From the NCBI GenBank assembly GCA_052400665.1, contig JBQTGK010000020.1: DNA of 5,533 bases; one strand, 5' to 3'. This DNA comes from JBQTGK01 sp052400665 (GTDB lineage Bacteria > Bacteroidota > Bacteroidia > Bacteroidales > Marinifilaceae). Position 1 is the stretch's first letter. The number at the start of each line of letters is the position of its first letter. Position numbers and translations under genes: made by a program. Shown one piece after another: positions 5,302 through 5,533 of this stretch. The notes under the pieces were generated by a model. It saw only the letters and a list, made by a program, of their open reading frames with translations, was not told the DNA's origin and did no database searches.

Positions 5302-5358
5302 AGATTTTTTGCTTACTTTTTCATCTGAAAAAGGTAAGAGCCCCTCCGGCTAGAGGAG
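5302..5358 (+). other. Dispersed double-hairpin element, copy 3 (diverged)
   Basis: S1 pairs AGAT (5302-5305) with ATCT (5323-5326, the loop of S2). The linker is TTTTTG, as in copy 2. S2 pairs CTTACTTTTTC (5312-5322) with GAAAAAGGTAAG (5327-5338), 11 bp with one bulged G. The loop-closing pair is C-G where the other copies have G-C. The last hairpin is CTCC (5344-5347) / GGAG (5355-5358), loop GGCTAGA, whose outer pair is C-G where the other copies have G-C. Primary sequence is much diverged while every stem is kept. Confidence 0.62.
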
Positions 5359-5414
5359 AAGAAAGAAGAAAGAAGGAAGAAGGAAGAAGTGAGAAGTGAG
5401 AAGTGAGAAGTGCC
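5359..5414 (+). repeat. Heptamer array, 7-8 units
   Basis: Begins directly after GGAG of the hairpin ending at 5358: AAGAAAG x2, AAGGAAG x2, AAGTGAG x3, then AAGTGCC. Unit variants lie in blocks, a clear record of stepwise tandem duplication. It is followed by CAGGAA, recalling the CTGCCAGGTAAA after the arrays in copies 1 and 2. Confidence 0.85.
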
Positions 5415-5457
5415 AGGAAACCAACAACCGAAAACCGAAAAACAAGGTCCAAAGCAT

Positions 5458-5497
5458 GCAGTCATCCTGAGGGAAGCGGAGCGACGAAGGATCTCTT
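5458..5497. repeat. GTCATCCTGAG-type dispersed repeat, copy 2
   Basis: 40 nt identical to 4767-4806, in the same orientation, and preceded by GGTCCAAAGCAT where the mosaic copy has GGTCCAAAGTTT. It is followed at once by a heptamer array running out of the window. Confidence 0.75.
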
Positions 5498-5503
5498 GAA
5501 TTA

Positions 5504-5533
5504 AGGGTCAAAGGTCAAAGGTCAAAGGTCAAA
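5504..5533 (+). repeat. Heptamer array AAGGTCA, cut by the window end
   Basis: GGTCAAA/AAGGTCA repeats four times in near-perfect 7-nt phase to the last base, so the array probably continues beyond the window. Confidence 0.8.

Overview
The window looks like a chromosomal fragment from a member of the Bacteroidota, possibly a marine Marinilabiliales/Marinifilaceae-like lineage (the phylum is well supported, the family is a guess). The reasons are: no Shine-Dalgarno sequences before the genes, a TAnnTTTG-type promoter box ahead of the first gene, Bacteroidota-style Wza and Wzc homologues, a TIGR02436 four-helix-bundle gene, and intergenic DNA full of short-period repeats.

Layout. Positions 1-738 hold two nearly identical copies of a ~300 bp repeat (1-297 and 398-699). 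Each contains a run of small inverted repeats followed by heptamer tracts. Positions 739-854 are the promoter region. Three genes follow on the + strand: an outer-membrane polysaccharide export lipoprotein of the Wza type (855-1637), a 117-residue four-helix-bundle (23S rRNA intervening-sequence type, S23) protein (1690-2043), and a Wzc-type polysaccharide co-polymerase/BY-kinase (2184-4592). Positions 4593-5533 are non-coding: heptamer and octamer tracts, two copies plus a mosaic of a GTCATCCTGAG-type dispersed repeat, and a third, diverged copy of the hairpin element seen at the left end.

How it works together. Wza and Wzc homologues form the envelope-spanning export apparatus for a capsule or exopolysaccharide, with the kinase and its tyrosine tail controlling assembly. 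These two genes are normally adjacent. Here they are separated by the S23 gene, which is bracketed by inverted octamer arrays (purine-rich before it, pyrimidine-rich after it). In a wza-S23-wzc transcript the arms could fold into a long stem with the S23 coding region in the loop, which recalls the S23 intervening sequences of 23S rRNA. This is the most unusual arrangement in the window.

The second notable signal is a dispersed element with three copies here (82-146, 479-541, 5302-5358). It keeps its base pairing through compensatory changes and is followed in every copy by a heptamer array that starts AAGAAAG directly after the last hairpin. Array length differs between copies, including a clean 7-nt difference between the two otherwise near-identical copies.
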